Shown: positions 35,063 through 44,733, counted from the stretch's first letter. The stretch: 64,000 nucleotides of DNA from Chryseobacterium sp. ZHDP1 (GCF_018603435.1 NZ_CP075682.1:1054001-1118000), one strand, 5' to 3'. Numbers and translations are program-made. Notes: a model not told the origin generated them from the letters alone.

Positions 35063-35401
35063 TTACTTTTCAGCAGGTTTTTTATCTGAAACTCCCCAAA
35101 ATTTCTGTCTCCCGATCAGCAGTTCAAAAAACAGCCTGAAGTCTGAAATCAGCGACCAAAGCGGATATTTGAAGGTTGCAGGTCGGTTTTTTTCAATCAC
35201 TGCATGGCTGAACCACGCGAATCCGTACCCGAAGATCGGGACGTACCAGAGAAACCGTTCTTTTCCGGAGCTGATAACATATCCTATGACAAAAAAAACA
35301 AGCAATATGCCCAGAAAATGAAAGATTCTGGTTCCTGTTTTACTGTGTTCCGTAAGATAAAACTCATAGAACTCTTTGAAGGTTTTAATTCTTTCAGACA
35401 T
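35063..35401 (-). CDS. DUF962/Mpo1-like membrane protein
   Basis: A 112-residue protein of the DUF962 family. Features: TFKEFYEFYLTEHSKTGTRI, then HFLGILLVFFVIGYVI, a second hydrophobic segment (LWYVPIFGYGFAWFSHAVIE) and the conserved NRPATFKYPLWSLISDFRLF. The yeast relative Mpo1 is a dioxygenase that alpha-oxidises 2-hydroxy fatty acids, using conserved His residues; His at HSKTGTR, HFLG and FSHAVIE are present. A similar activity is possible but inferred. It is 2 bp from the next upstream gene, so probably cotranscribed with it. Confidence 0.8.
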   Translation of the reverse strand: MSERIKTFKEFYEFYLTEHSKTGTRIFHFLGILLVFFVIGYVISSGKERFLWYVPIFGYGFAWFSHAVIEKNRPATFKYPLWSLISDFRLFFELLIGRQKFWGVSDKKPAEK

Positions 35402-35403
35402 GA

Positions 35404-36015
35404 TTATTTGTACTTTAAAGTTCCAATCATAAAAGTTTCAGAAGCATTCAATGCACGTGAATTTTTAGTCAGTTCCTTTATTACACCTTCATTCTTAATG
35501 TAATTGGAATGAATAAAATAAGTATCTTTGTTTTCGCGGGTAATGTAACCTGTATGAAAATCCAGTCCAACAATATAAACCTGATTTTTATTTTTACCTA
35601 AAATATAATGCTCCAGATCCTGCCTTTTGCTGAAATATTGTATATCAGTACAAAGCTTTTTAATCATTACAGATGAAGCCTGCTGCGCAAGATACGTTCT
35701 GTTGATATCAAAACCGTAATCCGATAAAGTATTCGTTACAAAATATCCGCAGGCAATACTTCCTTTCTGCGGCTCTCTGGAAGTTCCTGCAAAAGACCAT
35801 GGCGTTTTTACCCAGTATTGAGGAACATTATTATTGATAAATTTAAAAAAATACTGCTTTTTCTCTGCTTCTGTTTTTTTATGAATTGCTGTTAAACATT
35901 CCTTATAACTCCGTTTTACTTCTGCACGGTTTGTTTGGGAATTGCCTTCATGATCAGATGTCTTTTTACAGCCTCCCAATATCAGAAGCGAAAAAACAAG
36001 CAGATATTTCATCAT
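35404..36015 (-). CDS. Lipoprotein with NlpC/P60-like cysteine peptidase features
   Basis: A 203-residue predicted lipoprotein (LLILGGC, Cys at about 16). The segment SIACGYFVTNTLSDYGFDIN offers a nucleophile Cys at a helix start, and GLDFHTGYITRENKDTYFIH supplies a His, as in papain-like NlpC/P60 or amidase folds. I cannot confirm the family from this alone. It lies 4 bp from the amino acid permease gene upstream and 2 bp before the DUF962 gene, so the three likely form an operon. Confidence 0.6.
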   Translation of the reverse strand: MMKYLLVFSLLILGGCKKTSDHEGNSQTNRAEVKRSYKECLTAIHKKTEAEKKQYFFKFINNNVPQYWVKTPWSFAGTSREPQKGSIACGYFVTNTLSDYGFDINRTYLAQQASSVMIKKLCTDIQYFSKRQDLEHYILGKNKNQVYIVGLDFHTGYITRENKDTYFIHSNYIKNEGVIKELTKNSRALNASETFMIGTLKYK

Positions 36016-36019
36016 ACGA

Positions 36020-37690
36020 TTAAGCCTTACCCAATTTGCTGTTTCGATATCCGTAGCAGAAATAAATTACCAAACCTATAGCAAACCACAGTCCAAACCA
36101 GAACCAGTTGTCATGGCTCATTCCGGTAAGAAGATATAAACACGAGCTTAAACCGATTAACGGAATCAGAGATAGATTTTTAACAAATGCCAATACACAA
36201 AGCAGTAAGTTGACCAGAATAAAAAAGAAAATAGAAGCTCTGAATTCTCCTTCTTTAGGGTCTTTCCAGTCCATTAAATTATGGAAAAAATCAGGCTGCC
36301 AGAAATAGAAAACCACTAATCCGCCAATAAAAATAAGAGGGAAAATAAGCTTTCCGTTCACGTAAGGCAAGTGAAATCTTCCTTTGATCTTTTCTTTTGC
36401 CGGAAGCATTAAAACTCCTGCACAAACCAAAACGAAGGCGAAAATGGTTCCGATACTTGTAAAATCGAGAATGAAAGATTTATCGGTAAACAAGATCGGA
36501 ATTCCCACCACAATTCCTGTAACTAAAGTCGCAAACGAAGGGGTTTTATATTTCGGATGTACTTCCTGAAATTTCTGCGGCATCAGTCCGTCACGGCTCA
36601 TTGCGTACCAGATTCTCGGCTGTCCCATCTGGAACACCAAAAGAACGGTTGTAATGGCTACAATGGCTACAAAAGAAACAACAAGTTCCATCCATGCAAC
36701 ATTGGCATTTCCTTTTTCAAAAATAAAGGAAAGCGGATCTCCTACCCCATCGAATTTTCTGTAATCCACCATTCCGGTAAGAACCAGCGTTAAAGCGATA
36801 TAGATAAATGTACACAATACCAGAGAAATAATCATACCTTTCGGAAGCGTTTTCTGAGGATCTTTTGTTTCTTCCGAAAGCACACTTAAGGCATCAAACC
36901 CGATATAAGCGAAGAAAACTCCTGAAACCGCACTCATTACGCCTGCAAAACCATTCGGCATGAAAGAAGTAACCTGAGTTTCCGGATTTAAAGGCGTCCA
37001 GTTATCTGTATTGATGTAAGCAAATCCTACTAAAATCACTAAAACAATCACCGCTAATTTCAGGATTACCAAAGCGTTATTGAAGTTTTTACTTTCCTTA
37101 ACTCCTACATAACAAAGCCATGTAATCAATCCGTTGATGACCAAAGCCGGAACATCAACGATGAATTTTAAACTTCCGATTAACGGAGCATTCGTCCATG
37201 CATTAATCAGTTCTTTGTTTTCAGAACCGCTCATAAAAGCTTTTTTAGCTTCGGTATAACTGCACGTAAGATAATCAGGAATATGCATTCCTAAACGGTG
37301 CAGGAAACTTGTAAAATAATCCGACCACGAAAATGCGACGTAGATATTTCCGAAAGAATATTCCATAATCAGCGCCCAACCGATGATCCAGGCAATTAAT
37401 TCCCCGAAACTTGCATACGCGTAAGTATACGCTGAACCCGCTGTCGGAATTCTACTGGCAAATTCTGCATAGCAAAGTGCAGTAAAACCGCACGCAAAAC
37501 CACAAATCAAATATAGTAAGATCACACCGGGACCTCCTCTGAAGACGGCTTCGCCCAAACTGCTGAAACTTCCGGCTCCGATGATGGCGGCAATACCAAA
37601 AAATACGATGTCCCAAACACCCAAAACCCTCAATAAACTCGTAGATGTGTCTGTATCTGAATAGATTTTTCTTCTAAAAAGTTGATTCAT
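36020..37690 (-). CDS. APC-family amino acid permease
   Basis: A 556-residue transporter with 12-14 membrane helices. The first helix carries VWDIVFFGIAAIIGAGSFSS, the family's unwound substrate-binding glycine motif; GPGVILLYLICGFACGFTAL and PTAGSAYTYAYASFGELIAW follow. It resembles the cationic amino acid transporter (CAT/YfnA-like) branch, with SVLSEETKDPQKTLPKGMI in the middle. It would import amino acids by proton or exchange coupling. The substrate cannot be read from the sequence. First gene of a leftward three-gene set. Confidence 0.9.
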   Translation of the reverse strand: MNQLFRRKIYSDTDTSTSLLRVLGVWDIVFFGIAAIIGAGSFSSLGEAVFRGGPGVILLYLICGFACGFTALCYAEFASRIPTAGSAYTYAYASFGELIAWIIGWALIMEYSFGNIYVAFSWSDYFTSFLHRLGMHIPDYLTCSYTEAKKAFMSGSENKELINAWTNAPLIGSLKFIVDVPALVINGLITWLCYVGVKESKNFNNALVILKLAVIVLVILVGFAYINTDNWTPLNPETQVTSFMPNGFAGVMSAVSGVFFAYIGFDALSVLSEETKDPQKTLPKGMIISLVLCTFIYIALTLVLTGMVDYRKFDGVGDPLSFIFEKGNANVAWMELVVSFVAIVAITTVLLVFQMGQPRIWYAMSRDGLMPQKFQEVHPKYKTPSFATLVTGIVVGIPILFTDKSFILDFTSIGTIFAFVLVCAGVLMLPAKEKIKGRFHLPYVNGKLIFPLIFIGGLVVFYFWQPDFFHNLMDWKDPKEGEFRASIFFFILVNLLLCVLAFVKNLSLIPLIGLSSCLYLLTGMSHDNWFWFGLWFAIGLVIYFCYGYRNSKLGKA

Positions 37691-37939
37691 TCAATTCTAT
37701 ATTTGATTCGAAAAAAGCAAATGTAATTATTTCTCTGAAATAATTTTTATTTTCTTAATCTTTCTTATCAAAAAGTTAAGAAGTCTTAAAAAAAAATTTG
37801 GTTACTAACAATGTGTTAAAACGCTTGCTTATACAATATCTTTTCAATATTTTCGTTGATAAATTGTGGATAAAAATTCCCGTAATTTTAAATATCTGAA
37901 CCTGATCTTCAGGCTTCTTCATGTTAAAATTTAAAATTA

Positions 37940-40903
37940 ATGAAATCGAAAAAAATACTTTTAGCGGCTGCTGTAATGTATTTCGGGATCTCCGATGCGC
38001 AACAGTCTCAGTACTTTACCCAAAAAGAAAACTACAGATTCAATCTCGCTGAAAATCTTTATCAGACCAAAATATACAACGCTTCACAATACGAATACGC
38101 CAGACAATATTTCTACAATCAGCATTTGTCGCGTTCGAGAAAAGAAGCTGCACAGTTTTTTGATAACGTGATCGGCGTCATTCTTCAGAAAAATCATGCG
38201 GAAGAAGGATTAACCGCTTTTATGAAAGAATATCCGAACTCTGCGTATTTTGCACAAGCAAATTTACCGTTGGCTGATTATTATTTGGCTAAAAAAGATT
38301 TCGCCAAAGCTCTGGAAACTCTGAAAAAAGTAAACCAGTATCAGCTTTCCAAAGAAGAAAATACACAATACATTCTGAAATTAGGATATGCCAAATTTAT
38401 GATGGGCGATTCCAAAGGCGCAACAGATGCACTGGAAGAAGCTTATAAAACAGCAGACCAGTCCCAAAAAGGCGACATTGCTTATATGTTGGGACACTTG
38501 TATTATTCCAACAGGCAGAATGATAAAGCGTTCCGTTATTTTGATTCCATTAAAGAAGAACCGAAATATTCTAAACTGGTGCGTCCTTACTATGTTCAGA
38601 TGTACTACAATGATAAAGATTATGATAAAGCGATCTCCGAAGGAACTGCTTTACTGAATGAAGATATTTCGGAATCTTACAAAGCAGAAGTTCACAAGAT
38701 CATTGGTGAAAGTTATTTCATGAAAGACGATTACACTTCGGCGTACCCACATTTAAAAGATTATCTGAGCGTTCAGCAAAATCCGTCTGAAAATGATCTT
38801 TACGAGATGGGATTTGTAGCGGCTCAGCTTAAAAAATATGACGAAGCGGTTTCTTATTACAATCAATTGCTGAACAGCAATTCGGCTTTGGCTCAGAATG
38901 CTTACTATCAGCTTGGAAATGCTTATCTGGCGGTTGGTAAAAAACAGGAAGCACTTTCGGCTTTCCGTTCTGCCTATCAGATGAATTATGATAAGAATGT
39001 GAAAAAGCTTGCGCATGAACAATACGCTAAATTAAGCTACGACATCGGAAATCCGTTTGAAAGTGCTTCAACGGTAATTCAGAATTATATTAATGAAAAC
39101 CAAAACGGCGCGAATGCTTCGGAAATGAGATCGCTTTTGGTGAAATCCTATTTATATTCCGGAAATTATAAGGAAACACTGAACGCGATTGACCGTTTAC
39201 AGAGCTCAACGCCGGAAATCAATAAGATCGATCAGGAAGTTTCTTATCTTTTGGGAACGGAGGAATTTAACAAAGGAAATTATGATGAAGCGGAAAATTA
39301 TTTCTTAAGAAGTTTAGGATTCAACATCAATAAAGAATTCAACAACAGAGCATTATACTGGTTAGGACAGGTGTATTATCAGAAAGGAAACTACCCTTCC
39401 GCAATCGCCCGTTATGAAAAATTACTGGGCGAAAATTTCCCTGAAAAGCAGCAGCTTCCTTATGATTTAGGCTATGCTTATTTCAAATCTAAAAAATTCG
39501 ATCAGGCGGAAACGTATTTCAAGCAATATTTAGCAAATCCGAAACCTGAGTTTAAAAATGATGCAGAACTTCGTTTGGCAGATATTAATTACGCGAACAA
39601 TAACCTGAACGAAGCGATTGCCATTTATGATAAAAATGAAGACGCAACAGATTATACGCTGTATCAGAAAGCAATGGCTTTAGGATTTAAAGGTGATACT
39701 CAGGCGAAAATTACCAACCTGAAAAACCTTTTATCCAAATATCCGGATTCTGATTATTATGACGATGCGCAGTACGAAATCGGGACAGCTTACGCAGCGC
39801 AGGACGATTTCAGTAACTCGAATGATTACTTTAATAAAGTGATTAAAACTTCGTCTGATAAAGATTTGGTTGCCAATGCATCAATTTACAGAGCCCAAAA
39901 TTATATTGACCAAAACCAAAGCGATAAAGCTTTGTCTGAACTGAGATCGCTTGGAGAACAATATAAAAATACAGCGTATGCTGAAAAAATCGTTCAGGCT
40001 GCAAAACCAATCTTCACGAAAAACGGTGATGTTTCCGGCTATGAAACTTTTGCAAGAAATTTAGGCGTTAATATTGATGCTTCAGAAATTGATGAAATTA
40101 ACTTATCGACTGCAAAACAGTATTTCACGAAGAAAGATTACAAAAACGCGATTTCATATTACGAGAAATATTTAACGCAGAATCCGACCGGAGAAGGGCT
40201 TTATCAGGCAAAATATGAGCTTGGTGAGAGTTATTATCAGACCAAAGATACTACAAAAGCACTGTTGGTTTTACAGGAAGTTGCCAATGTTCAGAATGAT
40301 TATCAGGATGATGCACAAACCCGTTTAGCGCAAATCTTTGTCAATCAGGGTAATACGGCTGAAGCTAAAAAATATCTTGAAAATATTAAAAACTCATCAG
40401 ACGTCAACATTAAAAATTACGCCAATGTTGAACTGATGAAAGTTTATGCCGATGAAAAGAACTTCTCTCAGGCTGAAAAATTAGCCGATGCGGTGATTGC
40501 AAACAATAAAAACTCCGCAGCGGTTATTGAGACGGCAAAAGTAATTAAGGCAAGAAGTCTGATGAATTCAGGAAAAGACAAAGACGCACAGTCAGCTTAT
40601 GCTTCTCTTGAAAAATCATCAAACACCTCAGTTGCCGCAGAATCTCTGTACGCGAAAGCTTATTATCAAAACAAAGGAAAAGCGTTTAAATCTTCTAATG
40701 AAACGATCTTTAAATTAGCCAATAATTATGCTTCCGAAGAATATTGGGGAGCAAAAGCGCTTGTTCTGATGGCGAAAAACTATGTTGGTCTGAAAGACAA
40801 TTATCAGGCAAGTTACACTTGTGATCAGATCATTGAGAATTATAAAGATTTCCCTGAAATTGTAGCGGAAGCGAAGGAAGTTAAAAAGCAGATTAAAAAG
40901 TAA
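37940..40903 (+). CDS. Large TPR protein
   Basis: A 987-residue exported protein (signal MKSKKILLAAAVMYFGISDA, cleavage near 20). Almost all of it is tetratricopeptide repeats, more than fifteen, for example AKKDFAKALETLKKVNQYQL and LPYDLGYAYFKSKKFDQAET. It would act as a periplasmic protein-protein scaffold. The gene is followed at 106 bp by an outer-membrane beta-barrel gene; this TPR plus barrel pair is a conserved arrangement I recall in Chryseobacterium. Essential partner unknown. Confidence 0.88.
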   Translation: MKSKKILLAAAVMYFGISDAQQSQYFTQKENYRFNLAENLYQTKIYNASQYEYARQYFYNQHLSRSRKEAAQFFDNVIGVILQKNHAEEGLTAFMKEYPNSAYFAQANLPLADYYLAKKDFAKALETLKKVNQYQLSKEENTQYILKLGYAKFMMGDSKGATDALEEAYKTADQSQKGDIAYMLGHLYYSNRQNDKAFRYFDSIKEEPKYSKLVRPYYVQMYYNDKDYDKAISEGTALLNEDISESYKAEVHKIIGESYFMKDDYTSAYPHLKDYLSVQQNPSENDLYEMGFVAAQLKKYDEAVSYYNQLLNSNSALAQNAYYQLGNAYLAVGKKQEALSAFRSAYQMNYDKNVKKLAHEQYAKLSYDIGNPFESASTVIQNYINENQNGANASEMRSLLVKSYLYSGNYKETLNAIDRLQSSTPEINKIDQEVSYLLGTEEFNKGNYDEAENYFLRSLGFNINKEFNNRALYWLGQVYYQKGNYPSAIARYEKLLGENFPEKQQLPYDLGYAYFKSKKFDQAETYFKQYLANPKPEFKNDAELRLADINYANNNLNEAIAIYDKNEDATDYTLYQKAMALGFKGDTQAKITNLKNLLSKYPDSDYYDDAQYEIGTAYAAQDDFSNSNDYFNKVIKTSSDKDLVANASIYRAQNYIDQNQSDKALSELRSLGEQYKNTAYAEKIVQAAKPIFTKNGDVSGYETFARNLGVNIDASEIDEINLSTAKQYFTKKDYKNAISYYEKYLTQNPTGEGLYQAKYELGESYYQTKDTTKALLVLQEVANVQNDYQDDAQTRLAQIFVNQGNTAEAKKYLENIKNSSDVNIKNYANVELMKVYADEKNFSQAEKLADAVIANNKNSAAVIETAKVIKARSLMNSGKDKDAQSAYASLEKSSNTSVAAESLYAKAYYQNKGKAFKSSNETIFKLANNYASEEYWGAKALVLMAKNYVGLKDNYQASYTCDQIIENYKDFPEIVAEAKEVKKQIKK

Positions 40904-40913
40904 AAATATATTT

Positions 40914-40994
40914 AATGTATCAATTTATCAATGTAACAGTTTACCAATCAAACTTTACATTGCCGGATTGCTGCATTGATAAATTGGCACATTA
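40914..40994. repeat. Nested inverted repeat of the 'caatttatcaatg' family
   Basis: CAATTTATCAATG at 40921-40933 pairs with CATTGATAAATTG at 40974-40986, and ATGTAA with TTACAT inside. The right part (aaattggcacattattaata) resembles 1337-1356 (aaattgttacattattaaaa). It reads as a dispersed hairpin repeat inside the TPR-barrel operon. Confidence 0.5.
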
Positions 40995-41009
40995 TTAATA
41001 CAAAAAGTA

Positions 41010-42776
41010 ATGAATAAAAGAATTCAATTATTATCCATCATATTTTTAGGGGTTTCGTCGGTAGCGTTTTCCCAGATCAAAGAAGAAAAACTGATTCTCA
41101 ATAAAAAAAGGGAACCGGAAGTAAAGAAGATCGAAAAAAAGAAAACTTCGGTAGAAACCATTAAAAATTATCCGCCGGAAGAAAAATCTCAGAATCCTGT
41201 ACAGTACAATATTACGGATGTTCCTGCGGTTTCGGATTTTAAAACGTCAACCATTCAGGGAGCAGATGTGACCCCGAAATTCGAAGGTTCGGCGCAAAAC
41301 AACTATATCCAGTTCGGAATGGGAAATTTCGGTAAAATTCTGGGCGATGCAAATATTTCGAAAACGCTGGAAAATAAAATTGAGGTTGGAGTGGATGCTC
41401 ATTTTCTTTCAACACAGGGTTTAAAAAAGGAATACGACTGGGATTCTAAGCAGAGTTCGACCACTTTAGGAGCTTTTCTGAATTCCTACGGAGATAAAGG
41501 GAAATTCAATCTGAATGCTGAATATGGTTTGAACAGCTATAATTATTACGGAATTTATGCGCTGACTCCGAGCAATGATGTTGATCTGGATCAAAGAGTC
41601 AATCAGTTTAAAGTAAACGGTTATTATGATTTTTATTCGAACGAAATTCTGAATGACGTAAGAGTGAAATCTTCATTTTTAAAAGACCATTTTGATGCTC
41701 AGGAAAATCAGGCTTCCGTTTTGGCGAATTTCTCGAAACATGGGGTTGAAATCGGCAAATCAGGCATCAGTCTGAATGCAGATTTAGGCGTTGGTCTGGA
41801 AACCGTGAAAACTGAATTTTCGATCAGAGATAAAAATTCGTCCAACTTTTTCAATACAAATCTGAGCCCGAAAGTTACTTTCAGAAAAGGGGATTCCTAC
41901 CTGAAATTAGGATCGCAGTTCGCGTTTCTGAATGGTAAAAACCAGAATGATCTGATGGCTGAGCAAATGAAAAACAACAAGACCTATTGGTTTCCGGAAG
42001 CTGAATTTCAGGTTGCTGCCGCGCAGGAATTTAAATTTTACGGGGGAGTTGACGGCGGTTTAAAGCTGAATACGTATTCGGATTTACTGCAGCAGAATCC
42101 TTTCATCGTTTCTGACCAGTATTTAAGACCTACCGAAACAAAATACCATTTTTATGTAGGTTTGAGAGGAGATATTGATGAAACTTTTAAGTATGATGTT
42201 TCTGCAGGATACGGAAAAATGAGAGACATTATGTTCTTTAAGGCAAATGATCTTTTTGACACGAATTTTACCCTGAACCGTTCTGCCTATAACTTCGCAA
42301 ATACTTTTTCTGCGGTGTATGATGACGGAAATGTAGGAGACATCAAAGGTAGTTTACAGTATTTTCCTCTGGCAAATTTAGTGTTGGACGGAGAAGTAAA
42401 ATTTACCAAGTTTGATCTTAAAAACTACGAAAATATCTATAACGTACCCTTGGTTACGGCAACAATCGGAGCAAAATATACGATGTTGGATCAAAAATTA
42501 TTGTTAGGTTTTAAAGGGATTTTTGCCAGCGACAGAACAACGAATTCATTTATGATTCAGGGAGTTGGAAGTCCCATGTTCTATCAGTCTACAGAGAACA
42601 CCAACGATAAAGTGGGAGGTTATGCAGATTTAAATTTGTCTGCAGAGTATAAAATTCACAAAAATTTCAGTATTTTCGCGCTTGGAAATAATCTTCTGAG
42701 TTCAAAATATCAGACGTACCAAGGCTATAAAGTTCTGGGTGCACAGGTTCTGGGAGGCGTGAAGATTACGTTCTAG
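41010..42776 (+). CDS. Outer-membrane beta-barrel, TonB-dependent receptor-like
   Basis: A 588-residue exported protein (signal MNKRIQLLSIIFLGVSSVAF, cleavage near AFSQ). After a Lys/Glu-rich linker (about 25-70), it contains many alternating beta strands ending in an aromatic residue and finishing GAQVLGGVKITF, the C-terminal Phe typical of beta-barrel insertion. The middle (EVGVDAHFLSTQG, LYFPLANLVLDGEV-like strands, LSAEYKIHKNFSIFALGNNL) fits a TonB-dependent receptor barrel, but the plug domain seems short or absent. It is paired with the TPR gene upstream. Confidence 0.75.
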   Translation: MNKRIQLLSIIFLGVSSVAFSQIKEEKLILNKKREPEVKKIEKKKTSVETIKNYPPEEKSQNPVQYNITDVPAVSDFKTSTIQGADVTPKFEGSAQNNYIQFGMGNFGKILGDANISKTLENKIEVGVDAHFLSTQGLKKEYDWDSKQSSTTLGAFLNSYGDKGKFNLNAEYGLNSYNYYGIYALTPSNDVDLDQRVNQFKVNGYYDFYSNEILNDVRVKSSFLKDHFDAQENQASVLANFSKHGVEIGKSGISLNADLGVGLETVKTEFSIRDKNSSNFFNTNLSPKVTFRKGDSYLKLGSQFAFLNGKNQNDLMAEQMKNNKTYWFPEAEFQVAAAQEFKFYGGVDGGLKLNTYSDLLQQNPFIVSDQYLRPTETKYHFYVGLRGDIDETFKYDVSAGYGKMRDIMFFKANDLFDTNFTLNRSAYNFANTFSAVYDDGNVGDIKGSLQYFPLANLVLDGEVKFTKFDLKNYENIYNVPLVTATIGAKYTMLDQKLLLGFKGIFASDRTTNSFMIQGVGSPMFYQSTENTNDKVGGYADLNLSAEYKIHKNFSIFALGNNLLSSKYQTYQGYKVLGAQVLGGVKITF

Positions 42777-42781
42777 AGTCT

Positions 42782-42852
42782 TAGGGTGGGAGAGTTTTTG
42801 TGTTTGAGTGTTTATTTATTCAGATTTAAAGCTCTCTTAGTCTCAAACCCTA
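42782..42852. repeat. Inverted-repeat intergenic element before tRNA-Arg
   Basis: TAGGGT/ACCCTA and GAGAG/CTCTC are nested inverted repeats over about 70 bp. The left part ('gagagtttttgtgtttgag') is like the element at 1271-1300 ('gagagtttgagggtttttga'). It may act as a weak terminator for the beta-barrel gene. Confidence 0.4.
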
Positions 42853-42863
42853 CAACTCAAATA

Positions 42864-42935
42864 GGCTGCATAGTTTAATGGATAGAACTTCGGATTTCGG
42901 CTCCGACAGTGAGGGTTCGAATCCTTCTGCGGTCA
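42864..42935 (+). tRNA. tRNA-Arg (anticodon TCG)
   Basis: A cloverleaf can be drawn: acceptor GGCTGCA with TGCGGTC (two G-T pairs), D arm TAGTTTAATGGATAGAA, anticodon stem TCGGA/TCCGA with loop TTTCGGC giving anticodon TCG, T arm GAGGG-TTCGAAT-CCTTC, discriminator A. CCA is not encoded. Its 3' end borders the AT-rich island, so it is the probable attachment site. Confidence 0.92.
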
Positions 42936-43004
42936 CTTTTTAATGAAAAGAGAATTTGTAAATTATTAAAAACAAAGTGATTACATTTTCTCTTTTTTAT
43001 TTTT

Positions 43005-43027
43005 GTGCCCAGAATCGTGCCCAAATT
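43005..43027. other. Candidate integrase arm sites, left end
   Basis: GTGCCC occurs twice 6 bp apart (43005-43010 and 43017-43022), the second followed by AAATTT. The same word with AAATTT recurs at 63981-64000 next to the integrase gene. The position 70 bp inside the tRNA end fits arm-type binding. Confidence 0.45.
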
Positions 43028-43128
43028 TAAGAAATACACTTTTTTTAATCTGCCTGAATTTAATTAAATCTATCTGAATACTAAAACAGATAAATTACAT
43101 CTGTAGTGACAAATGTATAGAATAATTA

Positions 43129-43656
43129 TTAAGATCGGAAATAATGCCCTGAACTCTCAAAATAATCATACATTATGCTCCGTGCGGTGGCTTCCCAATC
43201 AATAACAACCCAGTTAGGAATATTAAACGTATCATCTTCGTACAGCCATTGTACAAAATCTTCATCTGAACTAAATTCGCCGTAATAAAAATTATTCACG
43301 TACTCATACAAGCTTTGAAAATCAATTCTACCTAGACAATCAATACAAGCCTCGAACACTTCGAGATCATGCCCTGAATCGTTGATTTGTTCGGCTATTT
43401 CGTAAATATCAGGTGATAAATGGCATTCGCTAATCAATCCGAGTTTTTCAAACAGTTCGCAGTTTTCGTAATCGGAAAGCATGAACTCTGGATCTGATTC
43501 GTCTTTGTGCAGTTCCCGCATTGTTTCTAAAAGATCTTCATAATTCGAATAGTCTCCGAGATTTAGCCATTTTCCGTAAAGGCTTGAATTGTTGTACTTG
43601 GCGTACGTTCCTACATAGATACTAGCAGTATCAAGACAATTTCGTAAATTTGTCAT
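43129..43656 (-). CDS. ardA: Antirestriction protein ArdA
   Basis: A 175-residue, strongly acidic protein. The start is set at 43656 (MTNLRNCLDTASIYVGTYAK), which restores the normal ArdA length; the 31-codon upstream extension has no ArdA features. Motifs include IYVGTYAKYNNSSLYGKWLN, then FMLSDYENCE and a middle LEVFEACIDCLGRIDF, then FYYGEFSSDEDFVQWLYED. ArdA mimics B-form DNA, occupies the binding site of type I restriction enzymes and so protects incoming mobile DNA. It is the first gene inside the island's left end, transcribed toward the tRNA. Confidence 0.92.
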   Translation of the reverse strand: MTNLRNCLDTASIYVGTYAKYNNSSLYGKWLNLGDYSNYEDLLETMRELHKDESDPEFMLSDYENCELFEKLGLISECHLSPDIYEIAEQINDSGHDLEVFEACIDCLGRIDFQSLYEYVNNFYYGEFSSDEDFVQWLYEDDTFNIPNWVVIDWEATARSIMYDYFESSGHYFRS

Positions 43657-44133
43657 GTTGATAAGTTTTAAGTCTGATTTAAAATTTATTGATTCGCCTA
43701 GTTGTGTTCCCGCACTTCTAGGCATTTTTTTATATTGAACCTTGTACACAAAGAAACAAGGCTGTTTTTAGTAGTAGAGTACAGCATAAATATACGACAA
43801 AAAGCCGATAAATACAAGTGTTTACAGCACTTTTTAACCAAAATATCAATACTTTGCAAGACTTGTTAAAATCTTTTTAACCACTCCGAGCGCGGGAAAA
43901 TAAAAAAAGGTGTCAAAAAACCTAAAGACCTTGACAGGGGCACAACGAAAAAACCTCACTTATGGGGTGCAAAATCCTTATAGTAGGGAGACACCCGATG
44001 CCTATACAAAATTTTTGATATTTGATATAGGGGTATTTTTAACTTAAACATAATAGTATATGGCTTAATATTTGCACGTATTACAAACCAATTTTACTAA
44101 GATTTTCACAATACACACAAAAAATATAATAAT
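43657..44133. other. Divergent promoter gap, 477 bp
   Basis: Between ardA and the island Crp/Fnr gene. It contains a TGTCAA ... TTGACA inverted pair (43912-43937 region) and an AT-rich stretch before the Crp gene. The longer upstream reading of ardA lies here and is rejected. No other gene seen. Confidence 0.4.
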
Positions 44134-44733
44134 ATGATAATTAATGAAAATCTTTTAATTAGGTATGGTGCAGAGTACATAGATTATGAAGCAAATCAAC
44201 CCATATTTCAAGAGGGTACTACACCAAAATTTTACTTTCAAATTGTTGAAGGTATTGTAGAATTAAATAATCTCAATGATGATGGCAGAGAGTTTACACA
44301 AAATATCTTAACAAACGGGCAATGCTTAGGCGAGTATTTATTATTCAATGAAAGAGTTTATCCTATGTCTGCTATTACTCAAACAGCCTGCACAGTAATA
44401 AAATTACATAAAGATGCTTTTTTCGATTTACTACAAAAAAATCCTAATGTTTTCATCAATATAATTAAATGCCTATCAGACAGGCTTTATTATAAATCTA
44501 TAATGCTGTTTAATATATCATTAAATAATCCTACACAACGGTTACAAACTTTACTTGAATATTTTCATAATTACAATTTGCCTGATAAACAAACCTCAAA
44601 TCATGTTCCTTTTACAAGAAAGCAATTAGCCAGTTTAACAGGATTGAGAGTTGAAACAGTTATCAGAACAGTAAAGAAAATGGAAAAAGAAAGAATATTA
44701 AAAATCGAAAACAGAAAAATATATTATTTGTAA
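44134..44733 (+). CDS. Crp/Fnr family transcriptional regulator (copy 5, island-borne)
   Basis: A 199-residue Crp/Fnr protein on the island, clearly related to the host copy at 6970: shared MIIxExLLxxYGA, FQIxxGIVELNN, EFTQNIL and TGLRVETVIRTxKKM. HTH at about 161-181 (FTRKQLASLTGLRVETVIRT). Because the recognition helix is nearly the same, it could bind the same operators as the host paralogs and let the island join their regulon; this is inference. It sits between ardA and the GHKL-nuclease gene, separated from both by long gaps. Confidence 0.88.
   Translation: MIINENLLIRYGAEYIDYEANQPIFQEGTTPKFYFQIVEGIVELNNLNDDGREFTQNILTNGQCLGEYLLFNERVYPMSAITQTACTVIKLHKDAFFDLLQKNPNVFINIIKCLSDRLYYKSIMLFNISLNNPTQRLQTLLEYFHNYNLPDKQTSNHVPFTRKQLASLTGLRVETVIRTVKKMEKERILKIENRKIYYL

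Noticed and set aside
43657..43749. Long start of ArdA
   Set aside because: The extra 31 residues are not ArdA-like and the inner start restores the family length.
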